Of a DNA stretch of 64,000 nt, positions 50,544 through 59,681 are shown one piece after another. The notes under the pieces are model-generated. The model ran no database searches, was not told where the DNA came from, and was given only the letters and a program-made list of their open reading frames with translations. This DNA is from Saccharopolyspora phatthalungensis. Lineage in GTDB: Bacteria > Actinomycetota > Actinomycetes > Mycobacteriales > Pseudonocardiaceae. The position numbers and the translations under genes were made by a program. How positions within the stretch are numbered: position 1 is the stretch's first letter; every line of letters starts with the position of its first letter. The stretch lies in assembly GCF_014203395.1 (NCBI RefSeq), contig NZ_JACHIW010000001.1:2831001-2895000 (forward strand). Reading direction: 5' to 3'.

Positions 50544-52007
50544 ATGAGTGCCGAGAAGCTGCAGACCCGCAACGGCATCGAGTTCGCGATCAAGGATCTG
50601 GCGCTGGCCGCGGACGGTCGGAACCAGATTCGGCTGGCCGAGCACGAGATGCCCGGCCTGATGGCACTGCGCCGCGAGTACGCCGGGGTGTATCCGCTGA
50701 AGGGCGCGCGCGTCTCGGGTTCGCTGCACATGACGGTGCAGACCGCGGTGCTGATCGAGACCCTGGTGGCGCTGGGCGCCGAGGTGCGTTGGGCTTCTTG
50801 CAACATCTTCTCCACCGACGACGCGGCGGCGGCCGCCGCGGTCGTCGGCCCGCACGGCGCCCCGGAGGAACCTCGGGGCGTCCCGGTCTTCGCGTGGAAG
50901 GGCGAGACGCTGGAGGAGTACTGGTGGTGCACCGAGCAGATGCTGAGCTGGCCCGGTGACCGGGGACCGAACATGATCCTGGACGACGGCGGCGACGCGA
51001 CCCTGTTGGTGCACAAGGGGGTCCAGTACGAAAAGGCCGGTGTGGTGCCGAATCCGTCGGACGACGACCCGGACGAACTGAAGGTGATCTTGGACTCGCT
51101 GCGCGTGTCGTTGGCCGCCGACGCCACCAAGTGGACGCGCGCCGCGGCGGGGATCCGGGGCGTCACCGAGGAGACCACGACCGGCGTCAACCGCCTCTAC
51201 CAGTTGGCCGCGCAGGGCGAACTGCTGTTCCCGGCGATCAATGTCAACGACTCGGTGACCAAGTCGAAGTTCGACAACAGGTACGGCATCCGGCATTCGC
51301 TGATCGACGGCATCAACCGCGGCACCGATGTGCTGGTCGGCGGCAAGGTGGCCGTGGTGTGCGGCTATGGCGACGTCGGCAAGGGCTCGGCGGAGTCGCT
51401 GCGCGGCCAGCGGGCCCGCGTAATCATCACCGAGATCGACCCGATCAACGCGTTGCAGGCGATGCTGGACGGCTACCAGGTGGCCCGGCTGGAGAGCGTC
51501 ATCGGCCAGGCCGACATCGTGATCACCACGACCGGCAACAAGGACATCATCACCATCGACCACATGCGCCGGATGAAGCACCAGGCGATCCTCGGCAACG
51601 TCGGCCATTTCGACAACGAGATCGACATGGCCGGTCTGCACCGCGCCGCCGACGTGCGCCGGGTGCGGATCAAGCCGCAGGTCGACGAGTGGGTGTTCGA
51701 CAACGGAAAGTCGATCATCGTGCTGTCCGAGGGGCGCCTGCTGAACCTGGGCAACGCCACCGGGCATCCCAGCTTCGTGATGTCGACCTCGTTCTCTAAC
51801 CAGACAATCGCCCAGATCGAGCTGTTCACCAAGCACGAGGAGTACGACAACGAGGTCTACCGGCTGCCCAAGATACTTGACGAGAAGGTCGCCCGAATTC
51901 ACGTGCAGGCGCTCGGTGGCGAGCTGACCTGGCTTTCCAAGGAGCAGGCCGAGTACATCGACGTCGACGTGGAGGGCCCGTACAAGCCGGAGCACTACCG
52001 GTATTGA
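50544..52007 (+). CDS. ahcY: Adenosylhomocysteinase
   Basis: A 487-residue NAD-dependent enzyme that hydrolyses S-adenosylhomocysteine to adenosine and homocysteine, keeping methylation going. The start is ATG 50544 behind GAGGAG. Features: [42 protein letters not shown] at the N-terminus as in all family members, [24 protein letters not shown], the NAD site [18 protein letters not shown] and the C-terminal [21 protein letters not shown] tail completing the neighbouring subunit's site. Length equals that of the mycobacterial enzyme with its extra insert (Rv3248c, 495). It is transcribed alone toward the GNAT gene. Confidence 0.96.
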   Translation: MSAEKLQTRNGIEFAIKDLALAADGRNQIRLAEHEMPGLMALRREYAGVYPLKGARVSGSLHMTVQTAVLIETLVALGAEVRWASCNIFSTDDAAAAAAVVGPHGAPEEPRGVPVFAWKGETLEEYWWCTEQMLSWPGDRGPNMILDDGGDATLLVHKGVQYEKAGVVPNPSDDDPDELKVILDSLRVSLAADATKWTRAAAGIRGVTEETTTGVNRLYQLAAQGELLFPAINVNDSVTKSKFDNRYGIRHSLIDGINRGTDVLVGGKVAVVCGYGDVGKGSAESLRGQRARVIITEIDPINALQAMLDGYQVARLESVIGQADIVITTTGNKDIITIDHMRRMKHQAILGNVGHFDNEIDMAGLHRAADVRRVRIKPQVDEWVFDNGKSIIVLSEGRLLNLGNATGHPSFVMSTSFSNQTIAQIELFTKHEEYDNEVYRLPKILDEKVARIHVQALGGELTWLSKEQAEYIDVDVEGPYKPEHYRY

Positions 52008-52370
52008 CGCGCCTCGCGTCGCACGTGACTCGGTGGACATCACGGTGAGATGGTGCTCCCAGGTTCGTGGCGGCCCGGAAAGTCGGACCGAGTTGGCGAT
52101 GAAGCTTTGCGATGCGCCTGCTCGTGCAACTCTTCTCGAGCGCAAGGTGCCGAGCACGATGCTGGATGCCGAACCGCGGGTGGTCACCGACCGGCCGGAG
52201 CCGCTGTTGATCGCGGAGAAGGTTTTGCTTCCCGCGCCTTCGAAAGCTCTCGAACGACCCACCTGGATTGTCATCGAGTCGGGGCAGTGGCCTGTGTGGC
52301 CTGGAAGCACAAGTGGCATCTTCGAATTCCTGATAGTTGGCACTTATCTGATGCCATTTGACCGTTAACT
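52008..52370. other. 363-base gap, possible 111-codon ORF of doubtful status
   Basis: A plus-strand ORF (GTG 52033 to TAA 52368, 111 codons) fills the gap but matches no family I recognise. Its third-position G/C is visibly lower and less regular than in neighbouring genes, with no convincing ribosome-binding site. The 3' end around 52300-52370 is relatively AT-rich. It may be decayed or foreign sequence, or the promoter region of the GNAT gene at 52371. Confidence 0.35.
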
Positions 52371-52838
52371 ATGGATGGCGTGAGTGAGCACGTCATCGAA
52401 ACCAACGTGACCATCGCGGAGCTGGGCGAAGGAACCGTCGAGTTGGCTTATCCGGCTATGAAGGAGCTGCGCCCGCACCTCGCCGATCCGCCGGATTTCG
52501 TTGCGCGGGTGCGTCTGCAGCAAGCCGAGGGATACCGCCTCATCGGCTCGTTTGACGCGAGCGGAGCAGTAGTCGCGGCAGCGGGCTTCCGGCTGGCACA
52601 CAGCTTGGCTTGGGGCCGGTATCTCTATATCGACGACCTGAGCACGCTGCCTGCAGCGCGCCGCCAGGGCCACGCCCGCGCTCTGCTGAGATGGATCAAC
52701 GACGAGGCGAGGCGGCTTGGATGCGAGCAGCTCCACCTCGACTCCGGGACGCACCGGCACGACGCCCACCGCCGCTACCTTTCGTCCGGGTTCATCATTC
52801 CGGCCCTGCACTTCAGCAAGTCCATTCCCGCGAAGTGA
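52371..52838 (+). CDS. GNAT-family N-acetyltransferase
   Basis: A 155-residue acetyltransferase-fold protein, start ATG 52371 (GTG 52380 also possible). The acetyl-CoA loop is LSTLPAARRQGHARALLRWI (motif A, R-x-x-G-x-A), preceded by a beta strand YLYIDDL. LGCEQLHLDSGTHRHDAHRRYLSSGF provides the end of the fold with the typical Y-x3-GF. Its substrate, a small molecule or protein, cannot be inferred. It has no counterpart I recall between ahcY and tmk in mycobacteria, so it is probably an insertion in this lineage. Confidence 0.87.
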   Translation: MDGVSEHVIETNVTIAELGEGTVELAYPAMKELRPHLADPPDFVARVRLQQAEGYRLIGSFDASGAVVAAAGFRLAHSLAWGRYLYIDDLSTLPAARRQGHARALLRWINDEARRLGCEQLHLDSGTHRHDAHRRYLSSGFIIPALHFSKSIPAK

Positions 52839-53149
52839 GCCGCAGGCTGGCGGTCGGAAATCCGCACCGACATTGAGCGGCGTTAAGCCCGAGTGTCCTG
52901 CCGCTGGCAGCGTCGCTGATCGTCACCCGAAGGCGGAGCACGACCTCGGTGCACTACCCGCCGATGTCGGAATGCTTCGTCCAGCGAGCCTCGTCGCGGT
53001 AAAGCGGTAGCGACGACGCAGAGTTGCCGCACAGCGCGAGGTACCACAGCAGGTTGCACTCCGACGGCGGCAAAACCGGATCAGTGCGTCTGGCGAGCGG
53101 CCGTGGGCGCCTGGATCGAGGTGGGGGCGCCTGGACTACCGTCGTGGAT
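52839..53149. other. 311-base gap before tmk
   Basis: No complete gene is supported. The minus strand from about 53075 to 52954 encodes a protein-like tail (CNLLWYLALCGNSASSLPLY, then RDEARWTKHSDIGG and a stop) without a good start; it may be a remnant. GGGCGCCTGGA occurs twice, at 53105 and 53125, exactly 20 bases apart, close to the tmk start, and could be a regulatory repeat. Confidence 0.35.
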
Positions 53150-53794
53150 GTGGGTCGACTAATCGTCATCGAGGGACTAGACGGCGCGGGCAAGCGCACG
53201 CTCGCCAACGGGATCACGGCGGAATTGACGGCCCGCGGCCACTCCGTGGCGCGCTTGGCCTTCCCGCGCTATTCCGACGACGTGCATGCCGAACTCGTCG
53301 CCGAGGCGCTCCGCGGCAACCACGGCGACCTCGCCGACTCCGTCCACGGCATGGCCGTCCTTTACGCGCTCGACCGCCGCGACGCGGCGGACGCGCTTCG
53401 CGCTGACCTCAGCGCGTACGACGTCGTCCTCCTTGACCGCTACGTCGCCTCGAATGCCGCCTACGGCGCCGCTCGGCTCTACCAGGACAGCCACGGCGAC
53501 TTCGTCGCCTGGCTCCACGAGTTGGAGGTGATGCGTTTCGCGCTGCCGAAACCGGACCTGCAGATTCTGTTGCAGGTACCGACGGAAGTGGCGGCTCGCC
53601 GCGCCGAGCACCGCGAACGCACCGAAGTGGACAGGCAACGGGACAACTTCGAGTCCGACGCCTCATTGCAGCAGCGCTGCGGCGAGGTCTACGAGCAACT
53701 TGCCGCGGAGAACTGGTGGTCGCCGTGGGTCGTGGTGGACGGCGTGAACCACGTGGACTTCGGCACTCTCGTCGACAAACACGTGCTTGCCTAA
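53150..53794 (+). CDS. tmk: Thymidylate kinase
   Basis: Phosphorylates dTMP to dTDP using ATP. Start GTG 53150 gives 214 residues, equal to the M. tuberculosis enzyme (Rv3247c); GTG 53144 adds two. The P-loop is IEGLDGAGKRTLANGI, the mononucleotide site is FPRYSDDVHAELVAEAL, and LLDRYVASNAAYGAARL holds the DR(Y/H) motif. The C-terminal RDNFESDASLQQRCGEVYEQLA corresponds to the LID region; as in the mycobacterial enzyme, basic residues lie in the LID rather than only in the P-loop. The gene is followed by mtrA after 272 bases, the same order as in mycobacteria. Confidence 0.93.
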   Translation: MGRLIVIEGLDGAGKRTLANGITAELTARGHSVARLAFPRYSDDVHAELVAEALRGNHGDLADSVHGMAVLYALDRRDAADALRADLSAYDVVLLDRYVASNAAYGAARLYQDSHGDFVAWLHELEVMRFALPKPDLQILLQVPTEVAARRAEHRERTEVDRQRDNFESDASLQQRCGEVYEQLAAENWWSPWVVVDGVNHVDFGTLVDKHVLA

Positions 53795-53891
53795 TCCACG
53801 GCCGCGTCGGGGCAGCGGCACTGTCCGAAGTGCACATTCGCCGCCGCCCGCACGAGCTGGGACACCGGCGCCGCCGGTCAGGTTCGGTTCC

Positions 53892-53906
53892 CGTTGCTAC
53901 GCAACG
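53892..53906. promoter_or_regulatory. Palindrome upstream of mtrA
   Basis: CGTTGC-TAC-GCAACG is a perfect 6-base inverted repeat, 160 bases before the mtrA start, in the tmk-mtrA gap. It could be an operator. The gap has no clear MtrA-type direct repeat (GTNAC pairs). Confidence 0.3.
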
Positions 53907-54066
53907 TGAGTCGATGGACACCCGCGGTCAAATAGGGGCACTGCATGAAACTGCCAGCAGGTCTACTCCATTCAGCGGTATTCACTGCGCCGAACCCGCC
54001 GCTGTGGCGCGACCTGCGACGACGATCTGCGGGTGGATGCACAGCGGCTGAGTGACAAGTGCAACC

Positions 54067-54753
54067 ATGTTGGCTATGAAGGCACGCGTGCTCGTGGTGG
54101 ACGATGATCCGGCCCTGGCCGAAATGCTGACCATCGTGCTCCGAGGTGAGGGGTTCGAGACCGCCGTCGTTAGCGACGGCACCAAAGCGTTGCCTGCCTT
54201 GCGGGAGCTCAAACCCGATCTGGTGCTGCTGGACTTGATGCTGCCGGGGATGAACGGCATCGACGTCTGCAAGGCCATCCGAACCGAGTCCGTCGTGCCG
54301 ATCGTGATGTTGACCGCGAAGAGCGACACGGTCGACGTGGTGCTGGGACTGGAATCCGGTGCGGACGACTACGTCGTCAAGCCGTTCAAGCCGAAGGAAC
54401 TGGTCGCCCGGCTGCGCGCCAGGCTGCGCCGGACCGATGCGGAGCCGGCCGAGGTGCTGACCATCGGCGACGTGACCATCGACGTACCCGGCCACGAGGT
54501 GACCCGCGACGGCCACCCGATCGCGTTGACCCCGCTGGAGTTCGACCTGCTGGTGGCGCTGGCCCGCAAGCCGCGCCAGGTGTTCACCCGCGAGGTCCTG
54601 CTGGAGCAAGTGTGGGGATATCGGCACGCCGCCGACACCCGACTGGTCAATGTGCACGTACAGCGCCTGCGGTCGAAGGTGGAGCGCGACCCGGAGCGCC
54701 CCGAGGTGGTGCTTACGGTCCGCGGCGTCGGCTACAAAGCCGGCCCCCCGTGA
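54067..54753 (+). CDS. mtrA: Response regulator MtrA
   Basis: A 228-residue OmpR-family regulator. Start ATG 54067 gives exactly the length of M. tuberculosis MtrA and puts the phospho-acceptor at D56 as there; ATG 54076 is an alternative. The receiver domain has VLVVDDDPALAEMLTIVLRGEGF, DLVLLDLMLPGMNGID, VMLTAKSDTVDVVLGLESG and DDYVVKPFKPKELVARLRARL. The winged helix has ALTPLEFDLLVALARKP, REVLLEQVWGY and LTVRGVGYKAGPP, nearly identical to MtrA. It controls cell-wall, division and osmotic genes with MtrB. Unusually, a strong palindrome and about 350 bases separate it from mtrB. Confidence 0.96.
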   Translation: MLAMKARVLVVDDDPALAEMLTIVLRGEGFETAVVSDGTKALPALRELKPDLVLLDLMLPGMNGIDVCKAIRTESVVPIVMLTAKSDTVDVVLGLESGADDYVVKPFKPKELVARLRARLRRTDAEPAEVLTIGDVTIDVPGHEVTRDGHPIALTPLEFDLLVALARKPRQVFTREVLLEQVWGYRHAADTRLVNVHVQRLRSKVERDPERPEVVLTVRGVGYKAGPP

Positions 54754-55100
54754 TCGGCTGATCGAGCCGGTGCGCCTGCTCGCGAGCAGGCGCACCGAAA
54801 GGGGCTCCAGGCCCATTCCCCGGGACGGAACTTGTGGCGAACGCAGCCGTCCTCGGTCCGTGAGCCTGGCCTTAGGCAGGTCGAATGCAACACGCCGCTG
54901 CTGTCTTCCCGCGCACAGCAGCTGAGAACCGCGGGCGGTGCGAGTTGCGTGCGTGGTGGATTCGGCAGTGGCTGCTTGCTTGACGTCGAACCGCATGCGG
55001 ACAGGTGTCGGCCTAGGGCACCGGTGTAGGCCGGCGGTCGGGCTTTTGACAGAGTTGCTAGCCGGGTCGTTGTAGTGGAGGGGCCCGAGGGACGGTTGCC
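54754..55100. other. 347-base gap between mtrA and mtrB
   Basis: Contains the 30-bp palindrome at its left end and no supported gene. A plus-strand frame from 54832 (65 codons) is low in coding character. A promoter for mtrB could lie here, as the hairpin may stop mtrA transcription, but no convincing pair of boxes was found. GAGGGACGG before the mtrB TTG is the likely ribosome-binding site. Confidence 0.5.
54768..54797 (+). terminator. Perfect 30-bp palindrome just after mtrA
   Basis: CGGTGCGCCTGCTCG (54768-54782) is followed directly by its exact reverse complement (54783-54797). As RNA it would form a 13-bp or longer stem with a tight loop, 15 bases past the mtrA stop, followed by GAAAGG and no T-run. 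It is likely to end or attenuate mtrA transcription. Confidence 0.65.
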
Positions 55101-56849
55101 TTGAGCGTGTGGACGCGTCAAAGCCGCGTGGTGCGGCGGTTGATCAGCCGTGTCCGCGAGGAGATCCGCGACCGGTGGCACCGCTTCGAGGCGCTGTGGC
55201 GGCGTTCGATGCAACTGCGCGTCGTGGTCAGCACCCTTGCCCTGTCGTTGGCCGTGGTGTTCGTGCTCGGCATGGTGTTGCAGTGGCAGATCACCTCGCA
55301 ACTGGTGACCGCCAAGGAGAACGCCGCGATCGCGCAGGCCGAGTACAGCCAGCCGATCCTGGAGCGAGAGCTGACCGCGGTCGACCCGAACGCGGACAAC
55401 GTGGCCGAGCAGTTGCAGGCCGCCCTGAACCGGCTGACGACGACTTCCTCCGGGCAGTCCACCACCGAGACGGTGGCCGGGGCGTTCGAGCCCGTACTGG
55501 TCGACGGGCACGCGCCGGGAGACCGTCGGTTGCAACCGGCGGCGGGCCCGATCGAGGACGTGCCGCAGGACCTGCGCCAATTCGTCGAACGCGGCCAATT
55601 GACCACCAAGATCACCACCGTGCAGAGCGAGAACGGCCCGGTCACGATGCTGGCGGTGGGGACCCCGGTGAGCACCGCTACCAGGCCATTGCAGGTTTAT
55701 CTGCTGTTCCCGCTGACCGCTGAGCAGCGCACCCTCGCGGTCGTGCAGCAGACCCTGCTGCTCGGCGGCGCGGTACTGCTGGTGCTGCTCGGTGCCATCA
55801 CGAACCTGGTGACCCGCCAGGTGGTGCGTCCCGTGCGGCAGGCCGCGCAGATCGCCGAGGAACTCGCCGAAGGTGACCTGGACAAGCGGATGCGGGTGAT
55901 CGGCGAGGACGACGTGGCGCGGTTGGCCGAGTCGTTCAACGAGATGGCCGACAGCCTCAAGCAGCAGATCACGCAGTTGGAGGAGTTCGGCCAGTTGCAG
56001 CGCCGGTTCACCTCGGACGTCTCTCACGAGCTGCGTACCCCGCTGACCACGGTGCGGATGGCTGCCGACGTGCTGCACGCGTCCCGCGGACAGTTCCCGC
56101 CCGGCCTGTCCCGGTCGACCGAGCTGCTGGTGGACGAACTCGACCGGTTCGAACTGCTGCTGGCAGATCTGCTGGAGATCTCCAGGCTGGACGCCGGCGT
56201 AGCCGACCTGGCCGCCGAACCACTGGACCTCACCGAGATCGTGGACCGCTCCGTGGAGTCGCTGCGCGCCATCGCCTACACCAGCGGGGTGGAGCTGCGA
56301 GTGATCGCACCGGCCGACGGCACCGAGCTCATCATCGTCGCCGACGCCCGCCGGGTGGAGCGCATCATGCGCAACCTGGTGGCCAACGCGATCGACCATG
56401 CCGAGGGCGGGCCGGTGGAAATCCGCTTCGGCGGAAGCGAGCAGGCCGTCGCGGTGACCGTCCGGGATTACGGCGTCGGCCTGCGCTCGGGCGAGGCCGA
56501 GCTAGTGTTCACCCGGTTCTGGCGGGCCGATCCGTCCCGCAATCGGCGGACCGGTGGCACCGGGCTGGGGCTGTCGATCAGTCTGGAGGACGCGCGGTTG
56601 CACGGTGGCACGCTGGACGCGTGGGGTGAGCCCGGCGAGGGTTCCTGCTTCCGCCTCACGCTGCCCCGACAGCCGGGCGAGGCGTTCGACAGCAGCCCGT
56701 TGCCACTGCCGGGCACCCGCCGCATCGCGGCGCCGGAGGCACTGCTGGCGGCCGGGGTCGATCCGCCGCAGGACGGCGAGTCCGGCGAGCCGGAACTCCG
56801 GGATCAGGGACCGGCGCGGTTATTCGAGGAGACCTGGGAGGACAAGTGA
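55101..56849 (+). CDS. mtrB: Sensor histidine kinase MtrB
   Basis: A 582-residue kinase, start TTG 55101 (GTG 55107 possible) after GAGGGACGG. Membrane segments lie at about 41-61 and 211-235, with an extracytoplasmic domain of about 150 residues between. HAMP follows at about 236-290. The H-box SDVSHELRTPLTTVRM has H309; the ATPase has NLVANAIDHA (N425/N429), DYGVG (456-460) and GGTGLGLS (485-492). MtrB phosphorylates MtrA and in mycobacteria locates to septa and poles. lpqB overlaps its stop. The C-terminal 80 residues are Pro/Ala/Glu-rich and lie beyond the catalytic core. Confidence 0.95.
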   Translation: MSVWTRQSRVVRRLISRVREEIRDRWHRFEALWRRSMQLRVVVSTLALSLAVVFVLGMVLQWQITSQLVTAKENAAIAQAEYSQPILERELTAVDPNADNVAEQLQAALNRLTTTSSGQSTTETVAGAFEPVLVDGHAPGDRRLQPAAGPIEDVPQDLRQFVERGQLTTKITTVQSENGPVTMLAVGTPVSTATRPLQVYLLFPLTAEQRTLAVVQQTLLLGGAVLLVLLGAITNLVTRQVVRPVRQAAQIAEELAEGDLDKRMRVIGEDDVARLAESFNEMADSLKQQITQLEEFGQLQRRFTSDVSHELRTPLTTVRMAADVLHASRGQFPPGLSRSTELLVDELDRFELLLADLLEISRLDAGVADLAAEPLDLTEIVDRSVESLRAIAYTSGVELRVIAPADGTELIIVADARRVERIMRNLVANAIDHAEGGPVEIRFGGSEQAVAVTVRDYGVGLRSGEAELVFTRFWRADPSRNRRTGGTGLGLSISLEDARLHGGTLDAWGEPGEGSCFRLTLPRQPGEAFDSSPLPLPGTRRIAAPEALLAAGVDPPQDGESGEPELRDQGPARLFEETWEDK

Positions 56850-58570
56850 TGCGCGTGCGCTTTGCCCGCCGGGTGGCGGTGCTGGTGGCCCTGCTGCTGT
56901 CGGTGTCGGCGTGCGCATCGATCCCGGAGAGCTCGGACCCGAAGGCAGTGAAGGCTGTCGACGAGAGCAATGCGACCACACCGGTGACTCCGCCGCCGAG
57001 CGGCACCGACCCGCTCGCCCTGGTGCGCAGCTTCGTCGACTCGGCCGCCGCCCCGGAAAGCAACCACGAGGCAGCGCGGCTGCATCTCACCCTGCCGGAG
57101 CGACTGGACTGGGGCCCACCACCGGGCCTGCTGATCGTGGACAACGTCGACACCATCCCGGCGCCGCAGCCCGTGCCGCTGCCCGAGGGCGTGCAGATTG
57201 TCGGCCTGCAGGCCGACAAGGTGGGACGGCTGCTGCCGGACTCGTCGTTCGTGCCCGAGGTCGGCGAATACCAGACGCAGGTGCGGGTCGAGCGCCAGGC
57301 GGACGGGCAGTGGCGCATCGCGACCCCGCCGCCCGAACTCGTCGCCAGCAAGGGCTCGTTCAGCACCGTGTACCGGCCGGTGCCGATCTACTTCCTCGAC
57401 CACGACTCGACCGGCGTCGTCCCGGACCTGCGATACGTGGTGTCGCAGCCGGCGAGCACGCTGCCCAGGCGGGTCATCGACCTGCTGACCAGCGGGCCGT
57501 CCGAGGGTCTGCGGTCATCGATGCACACCGCCATCCCGGGCGGCGTGCATCCCAAGACCAACACCACCGAGGCGAGGGACGGCGCGCTGGAGGTCAACCT
57601 CACCAGCCTCGGCAACGTGCCGCGCGAAACCAGGCGGCTGATAGCCGCCCAGGTCGTGTTCACCCTGCAGAGCGTCAGCAGCGCGCGGGTGCGGCTCAAA
57701 GAGGAGGGCGCGCCGCTGCTGCCGGACGCGCAGGACCTGCGGCCGACCGACCTCGTGCCCTACGAGTCCGACAATCTCGCCCGTCCGGACCTGCCCGGGC
57801 TGGCCGTGGTCGACGAACGGCTAGTGGTCCTGGACCGGAACGCGCAGCCGATTCCCGGCCCGGCCGGCTCGGGCGAATACGACGTGGTCCGGGCCGGCCA
57901 GTCGCCGGACGGCAGCCAGATCGCGGCAGTCACCCGTCGCCCCGGTGGCGTGGTGCTGCGGGTCGGCCGCTACGGCGCGCACCTGCCGGAACTGCCGACG
58001 GTCGGTGCCTACATGAGCAAGCCGACCTGGCGCGGAAAATCCGAGGTGTGGACCGTCGTGGACGGTCACGACGTGGTGCGCGCGCTGGACACCGGCAACA
58101 GTTGGGTGCCGCGCCAGGTGGACGCCCACGAGCTCACCGGCGGTCGGTCGATCACCGACCTGCGGCTGTCTCGCGACGGAACCCGCGTCGCGGCGGTGGT
58201 CGACGGGCAGATCGTGGTCGCCGGGGTGTCCGATCAGGACGGGCGCGTGGTGCTGACCCGGCCGATCGCGCTGGCGTCCACCCAGGGCGTGCGCATCACC
58301 GGCGTCGAGTGGCTGGAGAACGAGTCGCTGGTGGCGATCACCGACAGCAACACCACGCCGGTCTTCGAGGTGTCGGTCGACGGGTTCCGCTGGGTCCCTT
58401 ACACCGCGGCGAACCTCGGCCAGCCGTTGAACGCGGTCACGGTCGCCTCGGGCGCGCGCGTGATCGTCGCCGACCGCAGCGGGCTCTGGGAGTCCCGGGA
58501 CACCGATGATGTCTGGTCCCTGCTTCAGGTCCCGATCCGCGGCGGCTCCATCCCGTTCTTCCCCGGCTGA
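56849..58570 (+). CDS. lpqB: Lipoprotein LpqB, MtrAB accessory protein
   Basis: A 573-residue lipoprotein. ATG 56849 overlaps the mtrB stop (TGATG); GTG 56846 one codon earlier is possible; GGGAGG lies just before. The signal peptide ends in the lipobox VSAC with Cys22. A GerMN-type domain follows (about 190-310: VPIYFLDHDSTGVVPDLRYV, VIDLLTSGP, ARDGALEVNLTSLGNVPRETRRLIAAQVVFTL), then a C-terminal beta-propeller-like region with repeated 'SPDGSQIAAV'/'SRDGTRVAAV' strands. In mycobacteria LpqB binds the MtrB extracellular domain and modulates signalling; the mtrA-mtrB-lpqB order is conserved here. Confidence 0.95.
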   Translation: MRVRFARRVAVLVALLLSVSACASIPESSDPKAVKAVDESNATTPVTPPPSGTDPLALVRSFVDSAAAPESNHEAARLHLTLPERLDWGPPPGLLIVDNVDTIPAPQPVPLPEGVQIVGLQADKVGRLLPDSSFVPEVGEYQTQVRVERQADGQWRIATPPPELVASKGSFSTVYRPVPIYFLDHDSTGVVPDLRYVVSQPASTLPRRVIDLLTSGPSEGLRSSMHTAIPGGVHPKTNTTEARDGALEVNLTSLGNVPRETRRLIAAQVVFTLQSVSSARVRLKEEGAPLLPDAQDLRPTDLVPYESDNLARPDLPGLAVVDERLVVLDRNAQPIPGPAGSGEYDVVRAGQSPDGSQIAAVTRRPGGVVLRVGRYGAHLPELPTVGAYMSKPTWRGKSEVWTVVDGHDVVRALDTGNSWVPRQVDAHELTGGRSITDLRLSRDGTRVAAVVDGQIVVAGVSDQDGRVVLTRPIALASTQGVRITGVEWLENESLVAITDSNTTPVFEVSVDGFRWVPYTAANLGQPLNAVTVASGARVIVADRSGLWESRDTDDVWSLLQVPIRGGSIPFFPG

Positions 58571-58625
58571 CCAACCCCGACACGCGTCGGTGAGTCGGGA
58601 CGGCGACTTGCGCCACCATCGGCTC

Positions 58626-59315
58626 ATGCGAGCTTCCTGGCTAGATGACGGGCTTTCCGGGCTGATCGACCTGCTGCTGCCGCTGCGTTGCGCCGGCTGC
58701 GACGCGCCCGGCACCGCCTGGTGCCGGGCCTGCTCCGCGGGACTGGGCGGTTTGCGCCGCGTCGAAAGACCGCTGCTCGCCGAGCCCGCCCCACCCGTGT
58801 ACGCGCTCGGCGCGTACCGGGGTCCGGCCCGTCGCGCGGTACTGGCCTACAAGGAGTCGGGTCGCCGCAATCTCGCCGCGCCGCTGGCCCGGCACCTCGC
58901 GGTCGGGCTGCGGGCGATCACCGCGGAGCACCGGCTTGGCCGGGCCTGGTGGCTGGTGCCCGCGCCGTCGCGGCGGATCGCGTCCCGCCGCCGGGGCGGC
59001 GCGCACATGTCCCGCATCGCGCACCGGGTGGCGGCCGAGCTGACCAGGGCGGGCTGGCCGACATCCGTCGCGGATTGCCTGGTCACCGCGCGCGGCGCCG
59101 TGGATTCGGCCGGGCTCGATGCGGCCGAACGAGTAAGCAACCTGTCCGGCCGAGTGCTCGCCCGGACAGGTCGTTTTCCGCCGCCGACGGCGCAAGTGGC
59201 GCTGATCGACGATGTCATCACCACCGCCGCAACGGTCGCGAGCTGTCTTGAGGTGCTCGGAACCGCAGGTGTCGGCGTTGCCGCGGTGCTCAGCCTGACC
59301 GCAACGGCCGGCTGA
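58626..59315 (+). CDS. ComF-family phosphoribosyltransferase-like protein
   Basis: A 229-residue protein, start ATG 58626. The N-terminus has a CxxC zinc-ribbon pair (LRCAGCDAPG ... WCRACS), followed by YRGPARRAVLAYKESGRRNLAAPLA, typical of ComF/GntX proteins. The PRPP-binding loop is QVALIDDVITTAATVASC, with Ala replacing the usual Gly. Rv3242c is the counterpart between lpqB and hpf. ComF proteins take part in DNA uptake in competent bacteria; in actinobacteria the role is unknown and may concern nucleotide salvage. Confidence 0.88.
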   Translation: MRASWLDDGLSGLIDLLLPLRCAGCDAPGTAWCRACSAGLGGLRRVERPLLAEPAPPVYALGAYRGPARRAVLAYKESGRRNLAAPLARHLAVGLRAITAEHRLGRAWWLVPAPSRRIASRRRGGAHMSRIAHRVAAELTRAGWPTSVADCLVTARGAVDSAGLDAAERVSNLSGRVLARTGRFPPPTAQVALIDDVITTAATVASCLEVLGTAGVGVAAVLSLTATAG

Positions 59316-59580
59316 AGCATTCGAGTGGATCGCCGTTCCCCGAACGGACCCGGGAACTTCGCCTGCCGTCCATGCGTTTTCCCAATGTGAGCAGGCACAA
59401 CCCGGCCCCCCGACGGCCTCGCGCGGAGCAACCGCGCGGTGCGTCCGAACGGGTGAAAATCGGGACCAATGGTGTGCCGCGAGCGCGACCTGCGCGCGGC
59501 CTCGGCCTGCTTCGAAAAGTGGCAGGTATCACGCTCGGTGGCCGCTTGACTTCCCCCGATATTCGCCCGACAAGGGGGGT

Positions 59581-59597
59581 GTCACAAATCGGTAAAC
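59581..59597 (+). promoter_or_regulatory. Candidate MtrA-type direct-repeat box upstream of hpf
   Basis: GTCAC-AAATCG-GTAAAC resembles the pairs of GTNAC/GTAAC half-sites with 6-base spacing described for MtrA in actinobacteria. The second half differs at its last position (GTAAA). mtrA itself is 5 kb upstream in the window. This is a single imperfect match found by eye. Confidence 0.3.
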
Positions 59598-59654
59598 CGA
59601 GCTAACGTGCCACTCAATCCAGCCAACCCCAGGCGGAGGGAAGGAGCGAAACCC

Positions 59655-59681
59655 ATGTCCCTGACGCCGGAAATGAGCTGA
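59655..59681 (+). CDS. Possible 8-residue leader peptide before hpf
   Basis: ATG 59655 begins MSLTPEMS and stops with TGA. GGAGGGAAGGAGCG ends 7 bases upstream, an excellent ribosome-binding site for which no other start is available. The ORF overlaps the left arm of a hairpin (ACGCCGGA 59664-59671, TCCGGCGT 59690-59697), so translation would affect folding. It ends 64 bases before hpf. Confidence 0.4.
   Translation: MSLTPEMS

Noticed and set aside
50240..51190. N-terminal extension of the membrane hydrolase into ahcY
   Set aside because: It runs antisense to ahcY and has no ribosome-binding site; GTG 50239 has an excellent one.
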